DNA of 64,000 nucleotides. Origin: Haematococcus lacustris. Lineage: Eukaryota; Chlorophyta; Chlorophyceae; Chlamydomonadales; Haematococcaceae. The first letter of the stretch is position 1. Every line of letters starts with the position of its first letter. A model generated the notes under the pieces. The model made no database searches. It saw nothing but the letters and a program-made list of their open reading frames with translations, and was not told where the DNA came from. The stretch is taken from contig JASKMD010000017.1 of assembly GCA_030144725.1 (NCBI GenBank), forward strand, positions 10,024,308-10,088,307. The letters are read 5' to 3'. A program made the translations under genes and the position numbers. Positions 1 through 9,332 of the stretch are shown piece after piece.

Positions 1-236
1 CTGCACTGACTGCCGCGGTGGCACCATGGGTGGTGTCAGCATGGGCAGAGTATTGTCACCATCACCATCACTATCACCATGACATGGCCAGTAAGCACCT
101 GGTGTGCAAGCCTGCGTGCTGCTACTAGTTGGGTCGGCCACTGCAAGGAAGCCCCTGAGTTGCATGCAGCCGGCCACCTTGCATGGTGGCTTGTGGTAGG
201 CTGCATGGTGCATTCCTCTCAGCTTCAACACTAGTA
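1..236. other. No gene recognised
   Basis: Contains a short CACCAT-type microsatellite near 55-82. I see no conserved coding motif on either strand. Confidence 0.4.
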
Positions 237-475
237 GACTGGCACTGCAATGCAGCTTGAAACATACAGCGCACTTGGGAGAGCAGATGGCGCCCGCTGG
301 AGCTGTGTTGGTGGCCTGATCTGCTGGAGTTGCCAGCCATGGGCAAGGAGTATTCTGACCTGGACTACAAAGCCATCGCAAGACCACCCACCCACCCAAG
401 GCCCAGCAGCAGCGACAGCAGCCTGCTGGGGCACAGTAGTGTGGGCCATATCAAGCTGTCATCAGCTTAAATTGC
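237..475 (+). pseudogene. Fanzor-like C-terminal fragment, degenerate
   Basis: Translating from 237 gives a decayed version of the C-terminus found in the copies at 46750, 49510 and 52246: a HCNAA core, then the block RWRPLELCWWP and GKEY. The RuvC-III aspartate codon of RDCNAALN is CAC (His) here, and the following Leu is TGA at 258-260, so this copy cannot encode an active nuclease. The noncoding sequence after it (GGCACAGTAGTGTG and the TCATCAGCTTA run) also matches the end of the other copies, so this is a relic of the same element on the plus strand. The 5' portion of the gene is absent. The family name (TnpB/Fanzor) is inferred; the relationship to the other copies is seen directly. Confidence 0.6.
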
Positions 476-1615
476 ATGAGTTTTATGCCAGCTCAGGGCT
501 ATAGCCCTGTCACAAGCGTCAGGGAGATAGTGTGGGTGGTAGGTGCTGGTACTTGTTGCCCCCTAAGCTGATGCGGGAGGGGCTGGTGGGGGGCGGGGCC
601 GAACCCTTTCATGCTGCATTTCTGTCGTCATGCATGCCGCCTGTCCTTTTCATCCCCCCTCCGCCCAGCATCAGTCCACCACCTATGGCTATGCCTTTGC
701 ATTCCACTGGTCCATAGTATGCAGCCAGTGCATCTGGGTCTGTATCTGGATTCATTTTGGGGCATGGGTGGACTAGTCAGAAGGCACGAATGCTAAAGCC
801 CACAAGAATGGTATTGGTAGGCAGCCCTGCAGCAGTGGGCCGTGCCAATGGGTCATTTAGTTGTTAAGTGTGACCATGCTTTGAGCGCTCATGATTGTGG
901 CGCGTCCCACAACTCTTTAGCCTGCATGCGGTTGTACTGCGTTGAGTTGTGTGTGCCTCTGTACTTGCATGCCATACATGGGTAAGGTCAACCAATGGAC
1001 CCTCGCAACTGATGAGTGCGTGTATGCCGTGTACGCCGTGTATGTAATCATCTGCTTCTGAGTCCTACTTGGGTGATGAGTATACTGTGCATGGCCAGAC
1101 ATGGAACAATCCGTGTGTGCACTTCATGTTTGTGACTCACAATGTGAGGTTGGCAAGAGGTAGGCGTGTGTGTCACAAACAATGTGAGGTTGGCAAGAGG
1201 TAGGCGTTACACAGCGCAAAGTCCCCTTACAACTATGAAGTGCGGCTGCTTGGGCTCATCCGTGCCCTTGCGCTTTTTGCCCTTCATTGTGCTCTGGGTA
1301 CGAAGGCACGAATGGTGAGGCCTACAAGATTGGTTTTGGCGTTACAAAGCAAGTGCACCCCCCCTGGGTGCCTAGGGAGCGCTGTTCTTCGTTGTCGTGT
1401 CCCATCTAACCTTCAAGACCTTCAAGCCCACAACAATTCCCAACATGTCCCAACAGGGATTGCGGGAAAACTTCGAGTGGCCCATGCTCCGTCACATGCG
1501 AATTGGGCAGGACACTCGGCAGCTCGTTCGAAGTCAAAGAGGCTGTTGTCACCCCCTCAACCAACGTCTAAGCTCCCAGTTTAGGATCAGTAGCCTAGCC
1601 CCGCGTTTCGTCGCG
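476..1615. other. Intergenic, upstream of Z-ISO
   Basis: No recognisable coding exon. It holds a direct repeat (1142-1213, listed separately) and presumably the promoter and 5' leader of the carotenoid gene. I see no convincing TATA box or other named element. Confidence 0.4.
1142..1213. repeat. Tandem direct repeat of about 29 bp
   Basis: The segment beginning CAATGTGAGGTTGGCAAGAG and ending GGTAGGCGT occurs twice, at about 1140 and 1180, separated by a short TGTGTCACAAA spacer. It lies about 400 bp upstream of the Z-ISO start codon. No function is evident. Confidence 0.7.
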
Positions 1616-4600
1616 ATGCAGGCTCTTCATAGCATTGCGCTCTTGCAGCCTTGCGTTACACCGCCTCGCGCCATCGCTCACCGCACTCGCATCCTAGAAA
1701 CGCCCTCACTGCCACGACGCTGCACTTGCGCCGCTGTCTTTGCACCCGTACCTACACGCCAAGCAAGACCAGCGCTCGGACGCCCGTTGCGGCCACCCCA
1801 GGCGATTCAAGAGCCTGGCTCATCAACAGACCTCGTCCCAGGCACTCCTGCAGGACAGCTGCCGATCAGGCAAGCACCCAACAGCAGACGCCAGCAAGCC
1901 ACCAGCAGTGCAGGCTCCACCCACACCCAGTAGAGCATGTTTACCTGGCACCCTGCAGGGGTGAGGATGCAGCACAGTTTGACATCCAGCAGCAGAGTGC
2001 CCAGTCTTGGACGATCTTCTTTGGCCTGCTGACCGGGGTGCTGGGCCTGCTGTACCTGGTGAGGTCCTCTCCCTACACAGCCCAGCTGCCTTGACCACGC
2101 AGCCCAGAGCCCTGCCAGCCTCTCGGCTAGCAGCTCAGCGGCTATGCCCAACCTCGTCCTGTTGACCTCCACAGCTGTGTGTTCCTAGCAACAGCAGCTT
2201 AACGAGGGCTTGCAAAATCCCAGTCTGTAAAGGAGAGCCATGTCTGTAAAGTGCCATGCACATTTCAGCTGCAGCCGGTGTGTGCAGGCCAAACAGCTGC
2301 TTCCCAGCTTTTAGCCCGCTCACCAGCCCTCCTAGCTCTGCAACTATGTCCTGGTTTACGCCTTACTAAGCACCTTGCACCGCACACTCTGTTAGTCCCC
2401 TGTCCATGCAAGACAGATATTGTCTGCTCTGTCTTGTCTGACACAACCGCACCAGCAGCAGCAGCCACCGACTCCTTGAAAGCCACACCACACTGCCCCA
2501 CACTGTACCACGCCACGCCACAGCATCTCTCCTTGTCTGATGCAGGTGTGGATCCAACCGGGAGTGGGCCTGGCTGATGACTATGTGGCCACAATCCAGG
2601 CAGCGACGGACAGCAATCCCGAGGCCACCATTATCGCCATCCTCGCAGTCTTTGCCTTGTTTCACAGTGGGCTGGCGGCACTCCGGCCAGCAGGTTGGTG
2701 CGGGAATCCTGGAACTGCCTCACCTGGCAGCAGGAGCCACTACCTCATACTTATCCCTAGTACTTGTCACCTGGCCTTGCCGCAAGCTGGTCAGTGTGGC
2801 AACGGCAGTGCCGGTGGCAGCAACAGCCGCTACCTTCACCTTATTCCGGATCTATTGCATCTACGTTGTAACGTAAGCTGTGCAGTGGTGCCATTCTTGG
2901 CTTGCATGCTAGGCTGGGCTGGGTGTGTGTGTGTGTGTGCAGTTTGGTGACAGGGTCTAAGTGGTGGTGCTGCAGCCATGGCCTTCGTCAGCAGCCCTAC
3001 TACTAGCAGCAGGGGCAGCAGCAACAGTAGCAGCCCTACTACCAGCAGCAGTGGCAGCAGTGGCAGCAGCAGCAGCACTAACACCAGTAGCATAGCTGTT
3101 GTGTAATTGCGCGAGTTTGATGTGCTGTACCACTGCTTGACTGCACACACACACTGGAACCTAGGCTGCTGTTCCGCTGCTGGTATGTCATACCAAGGCT
3201 GACCTGCACGCCCCTTGCTTCCACTGCATCCTCCAACATGCAAGGTGCGTCAGCTGGCAACCTTCACTGCAAGCTGTGCCTGTGTTGCAGCCCAGCAGTG
3301 CCTGGGTGTGGCCCCTGATGCCGTGCAGGTGAGAAGCTTATAGGCGCTAGAGCCTACCGGGTCATCTTCGCCCTGGTGAGCCTGCCGCTGGCGCTGGTGG
3401 CTGTGGTGTACTTCATCAACCAGTTGAGTCAGCTCTGGCCCTGTGGCACTCTGTGAGGTCCCTCGCATAGTGAAGGTCACACAAGGGACACAAGAAGGTG
3501 CAGAGCAGCAGGGGCAGGGGCAGGGGCAGGGGCAGGGGCAGGGGCAGGGGCAGGGGCAGGGGCAGGGGCAGGGGCAGGGGCAGGGGCAAAGGGGTTGGTC
3601 AGTCACCTGGCTGGCTACCGCCCATATACCCATCGCCCTTTTTTGCACCACCAACAATTTGGACGGGCTCTTGCAACACCCCGCCGGTCTTGCCCGCCAG
3701 TCTTGCCCTCCCATCCTGCAGCGCACTCGCCAGCAAGGAACTGAGGACCACACTTCCAGCATGGGCCCATCACTGGCATCCTCCCCAATGTAGCTCCAGG
3801 ACACATGCATGGCTGCATGCTGTTGACATCCCCATGGCCTCAGCCGCCCTGGGCACCTGCTAACACCCACACCCTGGACCGGGCCACCCACCTTGCAGCC
3901 GCTATGATGGCACCCCCTTGTGGAATGTGCGGGGCGTGGCAGGCGTGCATGAGGTGGTGTGGGCGCTCAACTTCCTGTCCTTCTACTTCCTATACCCCTC
4001 CACCTTCAACATCCTGGAGGTGAGGGGGAGGGGTTGGGGTTGGGGGGCTCCTCCAGGCAGCGTCGCACCTCTGCCTTGATCACCGCAGCGTCTCAGCGTG
4101 CCGGCACTGTCGCCACCGGGCCCCGTGCTCCTGTGATGGCCTGGTTTCGGATAGTGACGCACGCATACCCATCCCCTGCACACGGCTCCTGCTCCTCCTG
4201 CTCCTCCCCTCTCATGTGAGCACAGCTGAGTGTGGTGGGCTGTGCTCCCAACCCAGAGACCTGGTGATCTCCCCTGGTGTGGGTGTAGGCAGGGTAGTGG
4301 GTGTGGGCAGGCAGGGCCCTGTCCCAGCTCTCCCACCCCGCTTTAAACCCGGGCACTGCCTGCTAGGGGGCTTTGCACCATGGGGCTGTGCACCATAAAC
4401 AATCATCCATGTCTCAACGCCTTGGCCCATGCCCATGAACACAGGACCGGTGGCATGTTTGCCTGCCTGCAATTGAAGAGTACAAGTGCAGCCACTCGGG
4501 TCACCGCAGCGTGCTGTGCTGCAAGCGCTCCTGCCAGCTTTCCTGGCCGCCTGTCCCCCAGCGCCATGTCACCATGCATGCCGCTGCCTGGCTCCCAGGT

Positions 4601-5578
4601 GGCTGCAGTGGATGAGCCCAAGCTGCACATGTGGGAGACCGGCATCATGCGCATCACGCGCCACCCGCAGATGGTGAGGCTGCAGGGGGCTAGGGGGCGG
4701 GGGGAGGGCAGGTCGGGGGCCTGTCAAGCTTCAAGCTTGCCACCAGCACCCTCACATGCAGGCTGCCCTTGCACCCTCCATGCGTAGCCTTTGGAGAGTA
4801 GGCACCCACACACAACAGCCCTCTGCCCGCCCACCCACCCTCTCACCCTCCCCCGCCCACCCACCCTCTCACCCTCCCCCGCCCACCCACCCTCTCACCC
4901 TCCCCCGCTCACCCACCCTCTCACCCTCCCCCACCTACCCACTATTGCCCACTGCCTAATGACCCACCTTGTCAGTCGATGTCACTTGATTTACTCCTGC
5001 GCCTTGTCAGTCGTTTCACCCCTGGTCGTGTCACATCCCTGGTCATGTCACATCCCTGATCAGGTGGGGCAGCTGATCTGGTGCGCGGCACACACGCTGT
5101 GGATTGGCAACAGCTTCATGGTGACCACCTCCTTGGGCCTGATGGCCCACCACCTGTTTGGCTGCTGGCATGGTGACCGGCGGTTGGCAGCCAAGTACGG
5201 CGAGGCGTTCGAGGCTGTGAAGTCGAGGACCAGCACATTCCCCATGCAGGCAGTCTGGGAGGGGCGCCAGGTGGGGGGACCTGCCCAGCTGCACTCGAGG
5301 CGCAGCAGCTGTCAGCAGCCAGCCTTACCAGCTCCCCTGGATGAGCCCTACTGCTAGCCACGCTGCATGGCAAGGGCGAACGCGTTGCTCGAGTTGCTCG
5401 AGTTGCTCTTGCTTCCAACCAAGTGCTGCCTGGGGGTGTTCTGCATGTGTAGGTGCTGCCTGCTGACTACTACAAGGAGTTCCTTCGTGTCCCTTACTTG
5501 GCCGTGACAGCATTCACTCTCGGGGCGTACTTGGTGCATCCTTTGATGCAAAGGGGCTCATACTACTTGGGTTGGTGA
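1616..5578 (+). CDS. Z-ISO: 15-cis-zeta-carotene isomerase (Z-ISO)
   Basis: Plastid membrane haem enzyme that isomerises the 15-cis bond of tri-cis-zeta-carotene, between phytoene desaturase and zeta-carotene desaturase. I place eight exons: 1616-1869, 1959-2058, 2546-2693, 3329-3422, 3899-4019, 4599-4673, 5064-5270 and 5453-5578. Together they encode 374 residues, close to the plant enzyme (about 370). All phases match. Residues 1-85 are Arg/Ser/Pro-rich, like a plastid transit peptide. The NnrU-type multi-pass core follows: GEDAAQFD, a membrane helix, [91 protein letters not shown]. Conserved His residues are present; His ligation of haem is known for the family. Intron 1 (1870-1958) appears to be GC-AG. 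Introns carry several minisatellites. The start is the ATG in frame with the transit-like peptide; a longer N-terminus in the same frame is possible. Confidence 0.93.
2995..3080. repeat. AGC-rich imperfect trinucleotide tract in Z-ISO intron 3
   Basis: Interrupted runs of AGCAGC/ACCAGC/AGCCCTACT lie inside the intron at 2694-3328. A (TG)n run near 2925-2940 lies just before it. Confidence 0.7.
3511..3588. repeat. (GGGGCA)13 hexanucleotide repeat in Z-ISO intron 4
   Basis: Thirteen perfect copies of GGGGCA lie on the coding strand within the intron at 3423-3898. Runs of four G at 6-bp spacing have G-quadruplex potential in the pre-mRNA (inference). The same motif recurs in an intron of the TPM-RING gene near 40844. 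Confidence 0.9.
4825..4937. repeat. 27-bp C-rich minisatellite in Z-ISO intron 6
   Basis: About four copies of a unit built from CCCACCCACCCTCTCACC plus CTCCCCCG lie in the intron 4674-5063. The last copy has substitutions. Confidence 0.85.
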
Positions 5579-6042
5579 ACTGATCCTGGCTGAAGCGGCC
5601 AGTGGCCGCACAACATACAGATGAGGCGCAATATGCCGAGTGGCATGGCTGGGATGTGTGAGATTTGTGACACCTGGTCCATGTATGCGTGCTCACAACC
5701 GTCACCAAGCACCAAGCATTCGATGATGATCAGTTCTGATGGGTGCAGTCCCTGCCCAGTTGCATTCAGCGCTCCACACCGCCTGATAAAGCTTTAGGGA
5801 TAACACCCCGTCACTTAGGGTGCGCCCGTTGGGCTCTCACCTGCTTGAGATGCGTTTGAGTTGTTAGACTGACGTGACAGAGTCTATAGTCACAACTATT
5901 ACAGCAGTCCTGGGCTGCGAACGAGAGCCGGCGCCCTTGCTTGACCCGAACTGTCAGGAGTGGGTGTGCAATGTTCGCCACGGTGCAGTCCACCCAGGGC
6001 CAGTCCAGATGGGATGGCCGGGATGGGATGTCCAGTTGTAAG
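5579..6042. other. Z-ISO 3' flank
   Basis: Probably 3'-UTR and spacer. The chlorophyte-type polyadenylation word TGTAA occurs at 6037-6041, 459 bp after the stop, and overlaps the 7-bp target duplication of the adjacent transposon. I see no other gene. Confidence 0.35.
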
Positions 6043-6639
6043 TCAGGTGTCCCCAACATGGGGTTGGTAATCTTCATGCAAGTACTCGCCACAAAGTGCA
6101 CCGATTTCGATAGCGTTTGTTGCATTGCCACCTGCGAACTACTCCGCATCTACTGGCAAGCGGCGAGTTAATCCTTGCATCAGAGTCCATGCTGGCGCAA
6201 GCGAGCGGGGACACACCTCAGCTGCTTACTATCGATTGGTCTAGTGGTGAGTAGAGGCACCAATGAGCGAACTGCGCTTGGCATCGAGCCGGAAGTACAA
6301 TCACATTTCAGCCCGCCAGGCTCGCTCCGCGAGCCTCTTATAGGTGCAGGCGGTGTTGGAGGGCCATCGTTGGGCAAGTTACTACTCGACATTGTTGCAT
6401 ACGCGGGAAACGCGCGTCTCTCTCTCAGGGATGGAGACCCCCATCCACAAAATGGCATGTTGTGAGCTGACCATTGTGAGTTTCCAAACTTTCGACTAGT
6501 AACTCTGTTCTTTACTCAACGTCACAGCTGTTGGAGAAGAAAGCATGGCAATTAGATGATCAGGCCTGCTCCAAATGACATTGGCGTGACCCGACTTTGC
6601 CTTGCAGGAATGACTTGCCTACTCCGACCGCCCGGACCG

Positions 6640-6870
6640 TGCCCCCTCGCACCCCCTTGCACGCCCTTGCACCCCCACCCCCTCCCCAGCCCAGCATAGC
6701 CTTCCTACCTCCTCCTACCCCCTCCCAACCCTAGCCCCGCCTTCCCACCCCCCCACCCCACCCCCTCCCAGCCCCCTCACTGCCCTCCCACCCCTGCTAC
6801 CCCCTCCCAACACCGGCCCTGCCCTCCCACCCCCCCCACCACCCCCTCCCAGCCCAACCTGCCGAGCAAC
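6640..6870. repeat. C-rich low-complexity tract
   Basis: Degenerate runs of CCCACCCC/CCCTCCCA. The reverse complement of the G-rich tract at 17610-17935 has the same organisation, so this is a conserved internal part of the transposon family rather than random sequence. Confidence 0.7.
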
Positions 6871-6889
6871 AAGGGGCCTGGTGCTGGCG

Positions 6890-7125
6890 CCGCCCCTGGG
6901 CTGCCCACCCCTCCTGCTGCCCTCCCCTGGCAGCAGCTGGCAGCTGGTGCTGGCGCCGCCCCTGGGCTGCCCACCCCTCCTGCTGCCCCCCCCTGGCAGC
7001 AGCTGCCCACCCCTCCTGCTGCCCCCCCCTGGCAGCAGCTGCCCACCCCTCCTGCTGCCCCCCCCCTGGCAGCAGCTGACACCCCCTCCTGCTGCCCCCC
7101 CCTGGCAGCAGCTGGCAGCTGGTGC
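6890..7125. repeat. GC-rich minisatellite (CTGCTGCC-CCTGGCAGCAGCTG units)
   Basis: Tandem units of about 35-70 bp, which in one frame read as repeated Pro/Ala-rich peptide (for example PTPPAAPPWQQL). Related 65-bp repeats occur at 13090-13285, at the corresponding end of the large transposon. The frame is broken between units, so the peptide is unlikely to be made from this copy. Confidence 0.7.
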
Positions 7126-7708
7126 AGGTGCATCCCCTGAGCTGCTCACATCTCCAGCCGAGCAACAAGGGGCCACATCGGAGCTGGACACGAGCTCTAC
7201 ACGCAAGCGGAGGGCGGGCGTGAGAGATGAGACCCAACCTGCTGAGCAAGGTAACAGAGCAATAGCCTACACACCTTGTGGGGTTTTGTAGAGTGGCCAA
7301 GTCATCAGTACTGCTCACGAACGGGTCAAGCATCGCAGCAACCTTGTATATTTCATGCATGGGTGAAGGGGCTTTGTTACATCGGTTTGGCATGCCATGT
7401 GAACCGTTTTGACTGCGGCGACTGTGCCTCACTGTGCGCAGGTGCTCCTGGGCCACGTCGGTCGCGGCGGTCGGTCGCGGCGAGGCCCGCATGAGCAAAC
7501 AATGCATATATATGAATGTGGAGATTTGAGCCGCCATAGCACTCAGAACGCTGTACAGTATTTAATGATACATGTTGCACCGCATAGCTGCCGGAGTCCT
7601 ATATCCAGTGATGTGCGTAGCATAAATAGAAACCACGGGGCTGAGACGCGGCGTCGTTTTGATTACCAGGGGTCGGTTTTCTGTTAGTTGGGGACACCTG
7701 ATTGTAAG

Positions 7709-7927
7709 ACTGACGTGCTCCACGTGACCATGGTGAAGCCCTATTGCATAGATGCCTTGGGAGCAACACCTGGTCTTGCTAGACCACACCCTGTGCAATG
7801 GCTGATATCTTGGTGTAATGGGCGCTACTTCCGGCCCACTCCGGGTGCCAGCACTCCGGTTGGATGGCGACCTCATGCACCCTTCAGCACGGCCACTCCG
7901 CTTGGACAATGTTGCTGAACACCTTAG
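7709..7927. other. 5' part of Fanzor-like element copy A
   Basis: From about 7805 the sequence (GATATCTTG.TGTAAT, then CACTCCGGTTGGATGGCG) is shared with 12140-12262 and, in reverse, with 62855-62960. It is therefore the 5' flank of the repeated element. No separate gene is seen. Confidence 0.5.
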
Positions 7928-8717
7928 ATGCCGCCGAAAAGGAAACGCAAGCGCCCCGTCTCCCCCGCACCCTGCGCAGCCGGTAAACCGCAGAGCTTGG
8001 AGAAAGGCCCCGAAGCTAACTGACGACGCGGCGCAGTGTGCACCACGCGACATTGCGACTCCGTGCATCAAGTCCTGCCGTGCGTGTGCTGTGTCTGCAG
8101 GTGCCAGTGGCAGTGGGCAGCAGGTGATTGGACAGCGGCGCCAGGTTATAAAGGCTGCCTTTCGTGGCCTTGTGGAGGCAGCACGGCCTGACCTCAGAGC
8201 CCAGTCAGGGCTTCCCAGCAGCAGGTCCAGCCCCAGGGCCCCCTCCCCCACCTGACCCAGCCTGCCCTCCCTCTGCTCATCCCCGCCTTGCCACACGCCG
8301 CTCCCCCTTCCCCTCCCCCAGCTCAGCCCTGCCCAGGAACCCCCTGCCCAGGACCCCCTGCCCCTGCCCAGGACCCCCCTCCCACTCCTCCAGCCCAGGA
8401 GCCACCCCCTCCCCCAGCCCAGGACCAGCTCCCCCTTGCTGCACCTGGCGCAATTCCACGACCCCAGGCCCCCCCATGGGGCAGGTGGCTGGACTGGTAC
8501 ATCAATGGTTGCCTCAACTTATAGCGCATCGGGGAGAGCATGCAACGCCCCCTGGAGCTGTGCAGCTATGAGGGCCTAGAGGATCTGCCCCCATTGGCAA
8601 GGAGTACCAGCGACGCTACAAGCTGGTCAATGACCGGCTGCCCAAGGTCAGGCAGAGGTTGCGCCGGGCTGCAGAGTATTGGCGGGGCATTGACGGCCGG
8701 GCCCGCAACAATGCATA
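7928..8717 (+). pseudogene. Fanzor-like element copy A: NLS exon plus C-terminal RuvC-III region, core deleted
   Basis: The ATG at 7928 opens an N-terminal exon reading MPPKRKRKRPVSPAPCAAG, with a strong monopartite nuclear-localisation signal. A GTAAAC donor follows. After the acceptor near 8101 comes QVIKAAFRGLVEAARPD, then a Pro-rich stretch (8200-8450). The C-terminal block then reads WLDWYINGCLNL, stop, RIGESMQRPLELC, GKEYQRRYKLVNDRLPKVRQRL, ending at 8717. The order and spacing match RDCNAALN..RIGES.WRPLELC..KEY in the copies at 46-53 kb. The catalytic RuvC-I/II portion is absent and TAG interrupts at 8522-8524, so this copy is a non-autonomous relic. The Fanzor/TnpB assignment rests on the C-terminal motif order and is an inference. 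Confidence 0.5.
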
Positions 8718-9332
8718 GGGCCTAGTGGTTTACACAGGCTGTTAGCCTTACAAAAGCATCAAGCTGTTAGCCTTGATAAGGTGCCCAGTGGTCAAGGGGA
8801 ATTAGCCCCAAGAAAGAGTGCCACCGGTGTGGGGTTTGTAGTCATCAAGGGTGCGACCGAGGATGCTACAACTTGTTGTAGTAGCTGAGTGAGATTACCC
8901 ACAGTCAGACATGTAATTCCACACTGAATGAGTTTGTTTGACTGTGCAATGGCTGCATGGAGAGCCCCAGTACACAGTAGAAAAGGTGGAGTGCTGTAGC
9001 CTTGCTCCATGCATGCTCTCGCTCACATGCATTCTCCTGTAAACGAAGTAGCTGACCGTCTCTTACTTCTAGAGCTCAAGTTAAGATGCAAAGCAACAAA
9101 GTGGTGCAAAGTAACAAAGTGGTGCTAAGCAACAAATAGCGCGACTTGCATGTAAAGCCGACCCTGGCCGGCGCCATTTTTTTAGCCTACTAACTAGAGT
9201 ACTTAGTTTTGGTTTGCCTGTCTACCCTGCCTACCAACAATACAGCAGCTAGCGCAGCGTGATAGCAGCGTTCAGCCCCGCATTGACTTTTTGCACAAAT
9301 GCAGCGATGAGGGCATTGCTTGACTGCTTGGC
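8718..9332. other. 3' tail of the Fanzor-like element and spacer before the phosphatase gene
   Basis: The block 8810-8960, with TGCCACCGGTGTGGGGTTTGTAGTCATCAAGG-type sequence, recurs in reverse at 62335-62470 and 32450-32560 and in part at 11730-11790. It is therefore a shared element tail. 8960-9332 shows nothing recognisable. Confidence 0.45.

Larger units (their letters stand above)
6043..7701 (+). mobile_element. Internally deleted hAT-like transposon derivative
   Basis: Both ends carry the identical 15-bp inverted terminal repeat TCAGGTGTCCCCAAC, and the element is flanked by TTGTAAG at 6036-6042 and 7702-7708 (7-bp target duplication). Its left 0.8 kb matches, in reverse, the 17.6-18.5 kb part of the large element at 12851-18530: the block following MGLVIFMQ, then the CAGCTGTTG/GAGAAGAAAGCAT block, then the C-rich tract. 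Its right part matches the other end of that element, with a Pro/Ala-rich repeat and terminal 200 bp. The transposase gene is missing, so this is a non-autonomous derivative presumably mobilised in trans. Confidence 0.85.

Noticed and set aside
4822..4940. Telomere-like or centromere-like C-rich repeat
   Set aside because: The unit does not match the algal telomere TTTTAGGG or TTTAGGG and is only four copies inside a Z-ISO intron.
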